A stretch of 63,625 nucleotides of DNA. Origin: Gemmatimonadota bacterium. GTDB lineage: Bacteria > Gemmatimonadota > Gemmatimonadetes > Longimicrobiales > Gaopeijiaceae. The notes below the pieces were generated by a model. The model searched no databases and had not been told where the DNA came from. It saw only the letters and a program-made list of their open reading frames with translations. Below, piece after piece: positions 17,651-25,347 of the stretch (position 1 is its first letter; each line of letters begins with the position of its first letter). The DNA is taken from the NCBI GenBank assembly GCA_029863645.1, contig JAOTVA010000009.1:1-63625 (forward strand), given 5' to 3'. Position numbers and translations under genes: made by a program.

Positions 17651-18296
17651 ACCGATTTCTGTGCTGCTTGTGGACGACCACGCCATGTTTCGGGCGGGCA
17701 TCCGCGCGTTGCTGGAGAGCGAGGGGCACGTTGAGGTCGTGGGGGAGGGAGCCACCGGGGACGAAGCGGTCGATCTCGTCCGGGAACTCAAGCCCGACGT
17801 CGTGGTCATGGACCTTTCCATGCCGGGGTCGAACGGCCTCGAAGCGACCCGTCGCATCGCCGCGCTTGGCCTCGAGACCCACGTGCTCGTGCTGACCGTC
17901 CACGCCGAGGAAGAGTACTTGGTGCCGGTCGTTGAGGCCGGTGCGAGCGGCTACCTGACCAAGACCAGCGCCGACACAGACCTCTTGGAGGCGATACGCA
18001 TCGTCGCTCGCGGTCAGGTGTTCCTCCCTCCCAAGGCCACGACGCTGCTACTCAAGCGGTACAAGGAAGCGGACGCTGAGACCGAGGCCGGCCTGAAGGA
18101 CCTCAGCTCGCGGGAGCAGGAGGTACTCGCGCTCACGGCCGAAGGCTTCAGTTCGAGGGAGATCGGCAAGAAGCTCTTCATCAGCCCCAAGACGGTCGAC
18201 ACCTACCGGTCACGCATCATGGACAAGCTGGGGCTGAGCCACCGGAGCGAGCTCGTTCGGTTCGCCCTGAAGGTCGGGCTGCTCAAGGAAGTTTGA
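17643..18296 (+). CDS. NarL/FixJ-family response regulator
   Basis: A 217-residue regulator. The ATG at 17643 overlaps the kinase stop by eight bases (a GTG at 17637 is also in frame). The receiver domain has acidic pair Asp11-Asp12, phospho-acceptor Asp57 (VVVMDLSMPG) and Lys in SGYLTKTS. It is joined to a C-terminal LuxR-type helix-turn-helix (LSSREQEVLALTAEGFSSRE, then IGKKLFISPKTVDTY). It forms a pair with the upstream kinase. Likely targets are the divergent stress genes or the downstream cassette, but this is inference. Confidence 0.94.
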   Translation: MAKPISVLLVDDHAMFRAGIRALLESEGHVEVVGEGATGDEAVDLVRELKPDVVVMDLSMPGSNGLEATRRIAALGLETHVLVLTVHAEEEYLVPVVEAGASGYLTKTSADTDLLEAIRIVARGQVFLPPKATTLLLKRYKEADAETEAGLKDLSSREQEVLALTAEGFSSREIGKKLFISPKTVDTYRSRIMDKLGLSHRSELVRFALKVGLLKEV

Positions 18297-18336
18297 CTGC
18301 GGGTTGGCAGGGGCGCTTGGGTGGCCTACATTGATT

Positions 18337-18352
18337 TTTAGGCTTCCCTAAA
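18337..18352. promoter_or_regulatory. Palindrome TTTAGG-cttc-CCTAAA immediately before the di-haem gene
   Basis: A perfect 6-4-6 inverted repeat at 18337-18352 ends one base before the ATG at 18354. The TTAGG and CCTAA half-sites recall DtxR/IdeR-type iron or manganese repressor boxes, although the spacing differs from the classic 19-base DtxR box. No Shine-Dalgarno is visible between the repeat and the ATG. Confidence 0.5.
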
Positions 18353-18353
18353 T

Positions 18354-19613
18354 ATGCTTGCCTTGCCGCGATCCATCCTCACCCCAGTTGCCGCCCTAGC
18401 TTTTGCGGCGTGCGGCGTGCTGACGCCGAACGGACCTGACCCGGATCAGCTCTTGGACGGGACCGTCGACGGGATGACGGCGTCCCAAATTCGCCAGCAC
18501 TTCGCGGGCGATGAGGAGTTCGGTCGGCGCTTCAGCGTGGCCGCCGGCCTCGGGCCGATCTTCGTGGCCACCTCGTGTGAGCAATGCCATGTGGGGGACG
18601 GGAAGGGACATCCGGCTTTCATGCTCTTTCGCTTCGGAATGGAAGGCGGCCTCGACTTCAACCCCCTGACCGAGCTCGGTGGACCGCAACTGCAGCAACG
18701 AGCGATCCCTGGATACCCCCCGGAGGTCGTGCCCGGATCTGCCACAGGCGTCTCCGGATTCTTGCCTCCCGCCGTGACCGGGTTGGGCTATCTGGACGCC
18801 GTAGACGACACGACTCTGATCGCCCTCCAGGACGTGGATGATCTGGATGGGGATGGCATTAGCGGTCGTCTCCAACTCCACCGACCCACCGAGCTCATCG
18901 AGGCCGCGCTGGCGCTGGAGGCGCAGGGAGCGCCGGCTCTGGCGGGCAGAGGGACCCTGTACGACGGGCGGTACATCGGCCGCTTCGGCAAGAAGGCGCT
19001 CACCGTGAACCTTCTCCACCAAACGGTGGGTGCGTATCACCAGGACATGGGCATCACGAGTGACCTCCTGCCTGAGGACCTGTTCAATCCGCAGGCCGGC
19101 AGTCGCGCCTCCGACGACGTCCCCGACCCGGAGGTCTCGAGCAGCACCGTCGCGAACGTGGTCTTCTACCTCAAGACGCTACGGGCTCCTCCCCGTCGCG
19201 AGGCGAACGATCCCGAAGTCCTCGCCGGCGAACAGATCTTTTCGGACATCGGCTGTGCCGACTGCCACCTGCCCACGCTCGTCACCGGTAGGTCTGAGAT
19301 CGCCGTCTTGGACCGCGTCACGTTCCATCCGTACACCGATCTCCTCCTGCACGATATGGGAGTCGAGCTGGACGACGGCTACACGGAAGGCTTGGCTCTG
19401 ACGTCTGAATGGCGGACGCCGCCGCTTTGGGGAATCGGCATCCAACAGAACTTCCAGGGTGGCCGCGCCTTCTTCCTCCACGACGGGCGTGCGACCTCGC
19501 TCCGGGAGGCCATCGGGTATCACGGCGGCGAGGGAACGGCCTCGAGGGCTGGCTTCGATGCTCTCTCGGCGACGGACCAGGAACGCCTCTTACGCTTCCT
19601 CCGGTCGTTGTGA
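18354..19613 (+). CDS. Di-haem c-type cytochrome lipoprotein, DHOR/DUF1111 (putative peroxidase)
   Basis: A 419-residue exported lipoprotein with lipobox Cys20 (AFAAC). It has two haem-c sites, CEQCH (Cys75-His79) and CADCH (Cys301-His305), and closes with the family signature TPPLWGIG, FLHDGRA and EAIGYHGGEG-type sequence. These match the di-haem oxidoreductase family (COG3488), named a putative peroxidase or thiol oxidoreductase, often found in iron-regulated operons with imelysin. It is the first gene of a three-gene unit with a Rieske protein and a porin, so extracytoplasmic electron transfer is likely. The reaction is not known. Confidence 0.9.
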   Translation: MLALPRSILTPVAALAFAACGVLTPNGPDPDQLLDGTVDGMTASQIRQHFAGDEEFGRRFSVAAGLGPIFVATSCEQCHVGDGKGHPAFMLFRFGMEGGLDFNPLTELGGPQLQQRAIPGYPPEVVPGSATGVSGFLPPAVTGLGYLDAVDDTTLIALQDVDDLDGDGISGRLQLHRPTELIEAALALEAQGAPALAGRGTLYDGRYIGRFGKKALTVNLLHQTVGAYHQDMGITSDLLPEDLFNPQAGSRASDDVPDPEVSSSTVANVVFYLKTLRAPPRREANDPEVLAGEQIFSDIGCADCHLPTLVTGRSEIAVLDRVTFHPYTDLLLHDMGVELDDGYTEGLALTSEWRTPPLWGIGIQQNFQGGRAFFLHDGRATSLREAIGYHGGEGTASRAGFDALSATDQERLLRFLRSL

Positions 19614-19618
19614 GTACC

Positions 19619-20053
19619 ATGCGCAGACGCGACTTCGTCCAACGCCTTCCGGTTGTTGGGTCCGGCTTTTTGCTGGGTGCGTCGAGCCTATCGCTGACGA
19701 GCTGCGGGGGTGTGGCGTACCTGGTGCCGGTGGCTGCTCCGGGTCGGCTCGTCATTGGCACCGCGGAGCTCGGACCGGGAGCCGAGGCGTTTCTCCAGGG
19801 GCCCGACATGAGTCGCCCTGTCTACATGAGGCGCGCCGCGTCGGGTGAGATCACCGCGCTTCTGGCATCGTGCACACATAACGGGTGTCAGCCCACGCCT
19901 CTGGGGGACCGGTTGGTGTGCCCGTGCCACGGGAGCGAGTTCTCGTTCGACGGCGCCGTGCTCCAGGGGCCGGCGGAGCGGCCGCTCACGCGCTACGAGG
20001 TGACGGAGGCGGACGGGCAGGTGACCGTGTGGCTCGAGGGGAGGGGCGCCTGA
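19619..20053 (+). CDS. Tat-exported Rieske [2Fe-2S] protein
   Basis: A 144-residue protein. The ATG at 19619 is five bases after the cytochrome stop; a GTG at 19610 overlapping that stop is also in frame. The N-terminus MRRRDFVQRLPVVGSGFLLG has a twin-arginine motif (RRDF) followed by a hydrophobic segment and Cys (SLTSC), so it may be anchored or lipidated. The Rieske fold carries CTHNGC and CPCHGSEF, giving two Cys and two His ligands. Folded cofactor proteins need Tat export, which fits. No cytochrome b gene is adjacent, so it is not part of an ordinary bc1 complex. Confidence 0.92.
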   Translation: MRRRDFVQRLPVVGSGFLLGASSLSLTSCGGVAYLVPVAAPGRLVIGTAELGPGAEAFLQGPDMSRPVYMRRAASGEITALLASCTHNGCQPTPLGDRLVCPCHGSEFSFDGAVLQGPAERPLTRYEVTEADGQVTVWLEGRGA

Positions 20054-21240
20054 TGGGCTTGCGGCCGGTTCCCCTGGGAGTCGGGCTCGCGCTCGGGCTG
20101 TTTGCCGCGCCGCTGGCGGGTCAGGCCGACTCGACGATGGCGCAGGACGGACTGTACGACCGGCCCTTCATCGGGTCGCTCTCGAACACATCAATCGGCG
20201 GCTACATCGAAGGGAACACGAACTACTTCGTTGAGGACGGCCTCTCGGAGGGGTTCTCCATGGAGCTCAGGCGCTTCAATGTCTTCCTGTTCTCTCAGAT
20301 ATCGCAGCGGGTGCGCTTTATCTCCGAATTGGAGTTCGAGCACGGCACGGAGGAGATCGCGCTCGAAACGGCATTGATCGACTTCGAGGTGTCCCCAGCA
20401 CTGATTCTCCGGGCCGGCATCATCCTGCCGCCGCTGGGCTTCTTCAATCAGAACCACGACAGCCCCAGGTGGGACTTCGTGGAAAGGCCACTGGTTGCGA
20501 CCGACGTCATCCCATCGACGCTCTCCGAGGTGGGAGGCGGTGCCTATGGGCGCATCGTTCTGGGCGACCTCCTGCTCTCGTACGATGCCTACCTCACGAA
20601 CGGACTCGGGGACGGCATCGTCGGGAACGAGCTGGGCCGAACGGACGTTCCTTCCGGAAAGCGTGAGGAACAGTTCGCGGGGGACAACAACGGATCGCCT
20701 GCGGTGTCCGCACGAGTCGCGCTACGAAAGCCCGGCTTCGGTGAGGTGGGTGTCTCCCACTACGGCGGCTATTACAACGCATATGGGCTGGAGGGTGTTC
20801 TAGTCGACGAGCGCCGCTGGCTCGCGATCTCTGCCCTCGACGTCGGGGCCTCGGTCGGACGGGCGGAGGTGCGGGCCGAGCTGGCTTACGCGTCGATTGA
20901 CGTCCCGCCCAGCCTGGTCGAGTTGTTCGGGGACACACAGTGGGGAGCACACGTCGACGTCGTCGTGCCGCTCTGGCGCCCGCAGATTGCGGGCTATCCA
21001 ACGGCTGTGGTCTCAGCCGCCCTGCGCGTCGAACGGGTTGACTACAATGTCGGGTCGTTTTCATCGACCGGGGAGTCGATTCGTGACGACGTCACCGCGG
21101 TCGTCCCCGGCATCAGCTTCCGCCCGAGCGCCGGCACGGTCTTTCGGGCGAATTACCGTTATCACTGGACCCGGGACTTCCCTGGGAACCCGACCAATCG
21201 CATGGCGGGCTTCCAGCTCGGTTTCGCGACCTACTTCTAG
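20053..21240 (+). CDS. Phosphate-selective-porin-like outer-membrane barrel
   Basis: A 395-residue protein whose ATG shares one base with the Rieske stop (TGATG). A signal peptide ends at PLAGQA. The mature part has repeated amphipathic strands, an early GGYIEGNTNYFVED segment, ELEFEHGTEEIALETALIDF and LRAGIILPPLGFFNQNHDSP. These are typical of the OprO/OprP-like or porin family found beside exported redox proteins, and the last residue is Phe. Its coupling to a di-haem lipoprotein and a Rieske protein suggests a pore for the substrate or product, or a scaffold for an electron conduit (inference). Confidence 0.85.
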   Translation: MGLRPVPLGVGLALGLFAAPLAGQADSTMAQDGLYDRPFIGSLSNTSIGGYIEGNTNYFVEDGLSEGFSMELRRFNVFLFSQISQRVRFISELEFEHGTEEIALETALIDFEVSPALILRAGIILPPLGFFNQNHDSPRWDFVERPLVATDVIPSTLSEVGGGAYGRIVLGDLLLSYDAYLTNGLGDGIVGNELGRTDVPSGKREEQFAGDNNGSPAVSARVALRKPGFGEVGVSHYGGYYNAYGLEGVLVDERRWLAISALDVGASVGRAEVRAELAYASIDVPPSLVELFGDTQWGAHVDVVVPLWRPQIAGYPTAVVSAALRVERVDYNVGSFSSTGESIRDDVTAVVPGISFRPSAGTVFRANYRYHWTRDFPGNPTNRMAGFQLGFATYF

Positions 21241-21252
21241 CCGCGGCGCCGC

Positions 21253-21648
21253 TCACCGCGCCTGATGCGTACCGGCGGCGGGCCCGAGGACCTCGCGGGA
21301 AAGCGCCAGCAGCTCCCCGAGCCGAAACGGCTTCGGAAGCATTAGGTACCCGCGCGGGTTCTGCCAACCGGCAAAGAAGAACGACGGGTGATGTCCGGCT
21401 TCAGCGAGGGCGACCACCGGGACCTTGGGAAACTCTCGTCTCACCGCCTGTAGCGCCTCTGATGCGTCCTTCGGGTCGGTCAGGTCGGAGATGAACAGGT
21501 CGACGTGTGTCCCACGGAGCAGCTCGAGCGCTTCTGATGCGTCTCGGGTCGTAAGGACGTGGTAGCCTTCCGCACCCAGCGCTTCCTTCAGGACGTGACG
21601 CAGCTCGGAGTTGTCTTCGACCACAAGCACCACCGGAGGCGAGCGCAT
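21253..21648 (-). CDS. Stand-alone response-regulator receiver domain
   Basis: A 131-residue CheY-like protein with the acidic pair in LVVEDNSEL, phospho-acceptor Asp in LFISDLTDP and Lys in LMLPKPFRL; nothing follows the receiver. The region between beta-4 and alpha-4 is odd (HHPSFFFAGWQNPRGYL). It starts 19 bases downstream of the DUF411 gene stop and is probably co-transcribed with it. Its partner kinase and output are unknown. Confidence 0.88.
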   Translation of the reverse strand: MRSPPVVLVVEDNSELRHVLKEALGAEGYHVLTTRDASEALELLRGTHVDLFISDLTDPKDASEALQAVRREFPKVPVVALAEAGHHPSFFFAGWQNPRGYLMLPKPFRLGELLALSREVLGPAAGTHQAR

Positions 21649-21667
21649 ATTCCCGACCGATCGACCT

Positions 21668-22159
21668 CTACCGAGGGTCGACCTCTGCGTAGACCGAGGT
21701 CTCGCCGGCGTGGTCGAAGGCCATGACCTGATAGGGCTGGGCGTTCAGACCTTCCATGCCAGGCGACCCGGTCGGCATGCCGGCCACGCCGATACCGGCG
21801 ACGTCGGGGCGATCCGCGAGCAGCCGCTTGATCTGGTCGACGGGTACATGGCCCTCGACGACGTAGCCGTCGATGAGCGCGGTGTGGCACGTCACCAACG
21901 GGCCGGGCACGCCGGCGTCGAGCTTCACAGTCATGAGGTCTCGAACGTTCCGCGCATCTACCTCGAAGCCGGCAGCACGCAGATGCTCGATCCAGCCGTT
22001 GCAGCACCCACACGTCTCGGTCTTGTAGACGACGACCGTGGGAAGCGACTGATCGACGGCCGCCGAGGCGAGCACGGCTTCCGAGTCGCTGGGTGCCGCG
22101 TCCGCGCTACCGCAGGCCGCCAAGAAAGTGATCGCCGAAAGCTGTAGGAGACGTCTCAT
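21668..22159 (-). CDS. DUF411 (CopG-like) copper-related lipoprotein
   Basis: A 163-residue exported protein. The ATG (complement of 22157-22159) is chosen because it starts the signal peptide MRRLLQLSAITFLAACG with lipobox Cys16; the longer frame is not coding-like. The thioredoxin-like DUF411 domain holds the CxCC motif in KTETCGCCNGW and the conserved TCHTALIDGYVVEGHVP block. DUF411 proteins, including CopG, bind copper in the periplasm and belong to copper-resistance systems. A CopB ATPase lies 11 kb away. A stand-alone receiver follows in the same unit. Confidence 0.9.
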   Translation of the reverse strand: MRRLLQLSAITFLAACGSADAAPSDSEAVLASAAVDQSLPTVVVYKTETCGCCNGWIEHLRAAGFEVDARNVRDLMTVKLDAGVPGPLVTCHTALIDGYVVEGHVPVDQIKRLLADRPDVAGIGVAGMPTGSPGMEGLNAQPYQVMAFDHAGETSVYAEVDPR

Positions 22160-22201
22160 GATTCTATCCTTGCTGCGTGATCGGTTCCGGGCAGGCTGAG
22201 T

Positions 22202-22232
22202 AGTATACGACAGTACTTGGGGCTTCGTCCAA
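22202..22232 (-). promoter_or_regulatory. Possible long-spacer promoter of the DUF411 gene
   Basis: On the minus strand TTGGAC (22227-22232) and TATACT (22202-22207) are separated by 19 bases, with the palindrome AGTACT inside the spacer. A 19-base spacer is typical of promoters activated by MerR-family regulators such as CueR. It lies 43 bases before the DUF411 start. No MerR-type gene is in the window. Confidence 0.35.
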
Positions 22233-22257
22233 AGGTCCCGGGCCGAACGGTGGCCGG

Positions 22258-23655
22258 TTAGCGGCTGGCCGCCACCCGCTCGAGCATCTTGTCGAGGTCC
22301 GACCGGTCGTACCACCGGCCTCGTACCATGACACCCACTGGCCGCCGCAGCGTCTCGGCATCCAACCTCGGGTCTCCGTCGAGCCAGATGATGTCGGCCC
22401 GGGAGCCTCGTTCGAGGGTTCCGAAGCGGGCCCCGGCATCCACGTATCTACGTACGAAACGCCCAGGGTTGCTGGTCGCCGTGGCCAGAGCGTCGTAGCC
22501 TGACATTCCCGTGCTCCGCAGGGCCTCGATCTCGAGGCGGAGTGAGAAGCCAGGCGCCAGGGTGGGAATCGGGGTGTCGGTCCCCGCCAGCATCGGCACG
22601 CCGGCCGCATGAAGCGCGCGTACCAGCGGCCCGTGGAAGTCGGACATCTCGGCGAGTCTGATGCGATCGGCGGCGTCGAGCCCGAGGAAGGGATTCTCGC
22701 CGCTACGCCACTCGTCTCGAAGCCACGAGGGGAGGTAGGCAGAGGTCTCACGCTGCAGAGCAGCATCGACCGCCGAAGGGGTGCCCCACTGGTCGGCCAC
22801 GCTCTCGAAATGTGCCATCGTGGGGATGAGCCACGTCCCGGCCTCGACCATGTCTTTCGCCACATCCGTCAAGGCTTCCGGGTCCAGGTTGCGGAGCTCG
22901 GTCTGGATGATCTCCTCGGCATGGGACAGCGCCACCTGCCGATTCTCGACCACGGACGCGAACGGGAGATTCCTGGGGGCATGCCCCACCACCGGGATGT
23001 CGAGCTCCCTTCCTGCTTCGGTGAGCATGCGATACGCCTCGGCGGACAGGTCGCCGTGCACCTTCACGAAGTCGTACCCGCGGGCGGCCTGCCGGGCGAC
23101 GGTCGTACGCGCGTCGGCTGGCGTCCGCACTTGGGGGTCACCGACGTAGGGGCCCGATGTGTAGACCATCGGTCCCTCCTGCGTCCCTTCCAGGATTCGC
23201 CGCTTGAGCGCGAGATGACCCGGACGGCCCTCGAGATTGAAGACTGTCGTCACCCCGTTCGCCACGAACAGCGGGAGCCAGGAGTCGTAGCGCCCACGCA
23301 GATGCACATGTGCATCCGTGAGTCCTGGTGACAGGTATCCGGTGCCGTTGCCCTCGATGATGTTGGCGCCTCTCGGGGGCTCGACCGTGCCGACCGGTCC
23401 GATCTGCTGGATGAACCCGCCGCGCACGACCACAACCTGGTGGGGCAGGACGACGTCGCGGTCCATCGGAACGACGTTGAAGTCGACGAACGCCGTGGTG
23501 GGCTCCCCGACCGCGCTCGTGACGGAGCCGCCCGCATCCGCCACGCCGGCGCGATGTCCGTCTGGATGGCCGAACGGCCCATTGTGGACTGCCACGACCC
23601 CGAGGGTGCACAGGATGACCGCGACGCCCGCGGCGTCCTTGGCGTCCAGCCTCAT
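22258..23655 (-). CDS. Exported metal-dependent amidohydrolase
   Basis: A 465-residue protein with an N-terminal membrane segment (about residues 8-24). The amidohydrolase barrel shows the metal ligands DAHVHLR, the Lys in FVKVHGD, His in VVGHAPR and ALSHAEEII, and the Asp in LAGTDTPIP. The C-terminal beta strands (GSRADIIWLDGDP) complete the composite fold. This branch of the superfamily includes imidazolonepropionase-like and prolidase-like enzymes. The cleaved bond is unknown. It follows the small lipoprotein gene by seven bases, and a second exported relative lies at 42412-43671. Confidence 0.88.
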   Translation of the reverse strand: MRLDAKDAAGVAVILCTLGVVAVHNGPFGHPDGHRAGVADAGGSVTSAVGEPTTAFVDFNVVPMDRDVVLPHQVVVVRGGFIQQIGPVGTVEPPRGANIIEGNGTGYLSPGLTDAHVHLRGRYDSWLPLFVANGVTTVFNLEGRPGHLALKRRILEGTQEGPMVYTSGPYVGDPQVRTPADARTTVARQAARGYDFVKVHGDLSAEAYRMLTEAGRELDIPVVGHAPRNLPFASVVENRQVALSHAEEIIQTELRNLDPEALTDVAKDMVEAGTWLIPTMAHFESVADQWGTPSAVDAALQRETSAYLPSWLRDEWRSGENPFLGLDAADRIRLAEMSDFHGPLVRALHAAGVPMLAGTDTPIPTLAPGFSLRLEIEALRSTGMSGYDALATATSNPGRFVRRYVDAGARFGTLERGSRADIIWLDGDPRLDAETLRRPVGVMVRGRWYDRSDLDKMLERVAASR

Positions 23656-23662
23656 CGGACGA

Positions 23663-23884
23663 TCAACGAAGCAGGCTGTCCAACTCGGCCCCGCGTTGCC
23701 TGGTCAGGTCCTGAACGTCTAGGGCCTTCCCGACTGCGCCGGCTCCGGGAATGGGCATTATCGAGATGAGGCTGTCTTTTTGCCGACGAGTCAGGGTGTC
23801 GACTGCGGTCTGTGCATCTCCGGCGCCTTCACCACAGGCTCCGACCGCGAGAACCGCAGCCGCGACGATCAGCCCTCTCTTCAT
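23663..23884 (-). CDS. Small lipoprotein of unknown function
   Basis: A 73-residue protein with a short signal peptide ending in a lipobox (VLAVGAC, Cys17), followed by a charged helix (TLTRRQKDSLISIMPIPGAG) and a polar C-terminus. No family is recognised. It is encoded seven bases upstream of the amidohydrolase on the same strand and is probably its operon partner. Confidence 0.7.
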   Translation of the reverse strand: MKRGLIVAAAVLAVGACGEGAGDAQTAVDTLTRRQKDSLISIMPIPGAGAVGKALDVQDLTRQRGAELDSLLR

Positions 23885-23953
23885 CTCACGACTCTCCCCT
23901 GGAATCGAATAACCTCAGTTCGACTCTTGCTCTTCCCGGGGTGCAGCGCAACC

Positions 23954-24946
23954 TCATTCGGGTCGGGAGGGCCCCCATTCGCTGATTCGCGCGGCTAAGT
24001 GAAGGAGCGTCAGCGGCGCTGAGCCCTCCGCCTTGTTGTTGGCGATGACGAAGGCCGCTCGCTCCGCCAGCGTCACGTCGAGCACCGTGGTGGCGATCCG
24101 CTCGCGGGTCTCCGGGTCCTCATCGACGATTCGGTCGAAGGGCTGGTAGCGCTCTCGTGCCGCTTCGTACGGCAGGCCCGAATGCAGCATCCAGCGGACG
24201 ACCAGAGCCGGTTGGTAGAACGGCTGCACGACCGCGAGCTGGCGCTCCAGGGGCGACATGGCAGGGTGGACGTTGTAGCAGTGCGCGGCGCCCGTGCTCT
24301 CGAGGACCGCGACGTAGTCCTCGGTGAGGAACGCGGGGGTCCGCAGTTCGACTGCATAGAGAGGGCCGGCGGGAAGCGCCGCCAGAAAACGCTGAAGCCG
24401 CTCGAAGAAAGCTTTCCTGCCGCCGACGAGGTTGGGTGGGATCGGTGGAAACTGAAAGAGGAGGACCCCGGCTTTGTCGCCCAGCCCCTCGACCATCGGG
24501 CCCACCACCTCACTGGCCGCATAACCGGCGTCCAGATAACGCAGATTTCGCTCGCCGAAGGCCCGCTCATCGGGATTGACTGGGGACGTGAGCAGTCGGT
24601 CGGCCTTCACCAAGAAGCGGAAGTCCTTCGGAACAGCCGCTGCGTATGCGCGGAACTGGTCCGACGTGAGCGGTCGGTAAAACGAGCGGTCGACGCCGAC
24701 CGTGCGGAACAGCGGATGCTCCGCGTAGGCACCGAGCCCCTCACGTGCCAGGACGTCCGGCGAGGCTCGACGGTCGTATACGTGGCCCTCCCAGCCCGGG
24801 AAGCTCCACGACGACGTGCCGAGGCGGACCGACTTCGGCAGTCCGGCCGCGTAAGCCTCTACGCGGTCGGACGCCCGCGCCGCGCCCACCGCCGCGGGGC
24901 CCGCGACCACGGTCTCGTCCGCGAACAGACCCAGTTGAACGTCCAT
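23954..24946 (-). CDS. DUF72 (YecE-like) protein
   Basis: A 330-residue cytoplasmic protein with the DUF72 TIM-barrel-like pattern: RLGTSSWSFPGWEGHVY near residue 42, DRSFYRPL, FRFLVKADR, LLFQFPPIPP, YAVELRTPAFLT and VIANNKAEGSAP. The N-terminal extension (QLGLFADETV) is usual for this subgroup. The biochemical role is unknown. The start is only 24 bases from the divergent ArsC-like start, and an inverted repeat spans both start codons. Confidence 0.9.
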   Translation of the reverse strand: MDVQLGLFADETVVAGPAAVGAARASDRVEAYAAGLPKSVRLGTSSWSFPGWEGHVYDRRASPDVLAREGLGAYAEHPLFRTVGVDRSFYRPLTSDQFRAYAAAVPKDFRFLVKADRLLTSPVNPDERAFGERNLRYLDAGYAASEVVGPMVEGLGDKAGVLLFQFPPIPPNLVGGRKAFFERLQRFLAALPAGPLYAVELRTPAFLTEDYVAVLESTGAAHCYNVHPAMSPLERQLAVVQPFYQPALVVRWMLHSGLPYEAARERYQPFDRIVDEDPETRERIATTVLDVTLAERAAFVIANNKAEGSAPLTLLHLAARISEWGPSRPE

Positions 24947-24978
24947 GCAAATGGACTAACGTTTCGCCGCATGGACGT
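24939..24978. promoter_or_regulatory. Inverted repeat spanning two divergent start codons
   Basis: ACGTCCATGC (24939-24948) and GCATGGACGT (24969-24978) form perfect 10-base arms with a 20-base spacer. Each arm contains the start codon of one gene (DUF72 leftward, ArsC-like rightward). Both proteins begin with Met-Asp-Val-Gln, which explains part of the symmetry. Confidence 0.5.
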
Positions 24979-25321
24979 CCAGGTCTTCGGCATCAAGAAC
25001 GATGCAGACACGCGCCAGGCGCTGCGGTTCTTCAAGGAGCGCCGCGTGCAGGTGCATTTCATGGACTTCAAGCAGCGGGCTCCCTCGAAGGGTGAGCTCC
25101 AGCGATTCTTCCAGAAGTTCGGCGAAGAGAAGCTGATCGACCGGACCGCCAAGCGCTTCGAGGCCCTCGGGCTGCGCCAGGCGTACTACGGAGACGAGCG
25201 CTGGCTCGAGATCGCGTGCGACGAGCCGTTGATTCTTCGCATGCCCCTGGTGAGGTCGGGCAACAAGCTCACCGTAGGCAGTGACGAAGCGAGCTGGAAG
25301 GAGTGGGTCGCAGGCGCCTAG
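24971..25321 (+). CDS. ArsC/Spx-family protein lacking the catalytic cysteine
   Basis: A 116-residue protein of the ArsC/YffB thioredoxin-like fold: MDVQVFGIKNDADTRQALRF, then the FMDFKQRAPSKGELQRF region and the PLILRMPLVRSGNKLTVG end with the conserved Arg. In arsenate reductases and YffB the first loop holds a Cys (C-x-x-C/S-R); here it is KNDADTR, with no Cys. Arsenate reduction is therefore unlikely, and a regulatory or structural role is more plausible. The start codon sits in an inverted repeat shared with the divergent DUF72 gene. Confidence 0.85.
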   Translation: MDVQVFGIKNDADTRQALRFFKERRVQVHFMDFKQRAPSKGELQRFFQKFGEEKLIDRTAKRFEALGLRQAYYGDERWLEIACDEPLILRMPLVRSGNKLTVGSDEASWKEWVAGA

Positions 25322-25347
25322 CAGGCGCCCACCGGGCCGACCCGGCG

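Noticed and set aside
23301-23316. 16-base palindrome GATGCACATGTGCATC
   Set aside because: It lies inside the amidohydrolase gene over the codons for the Asp-Ala-His-Val-His metal motif, so the symmetry is explained by codon content.
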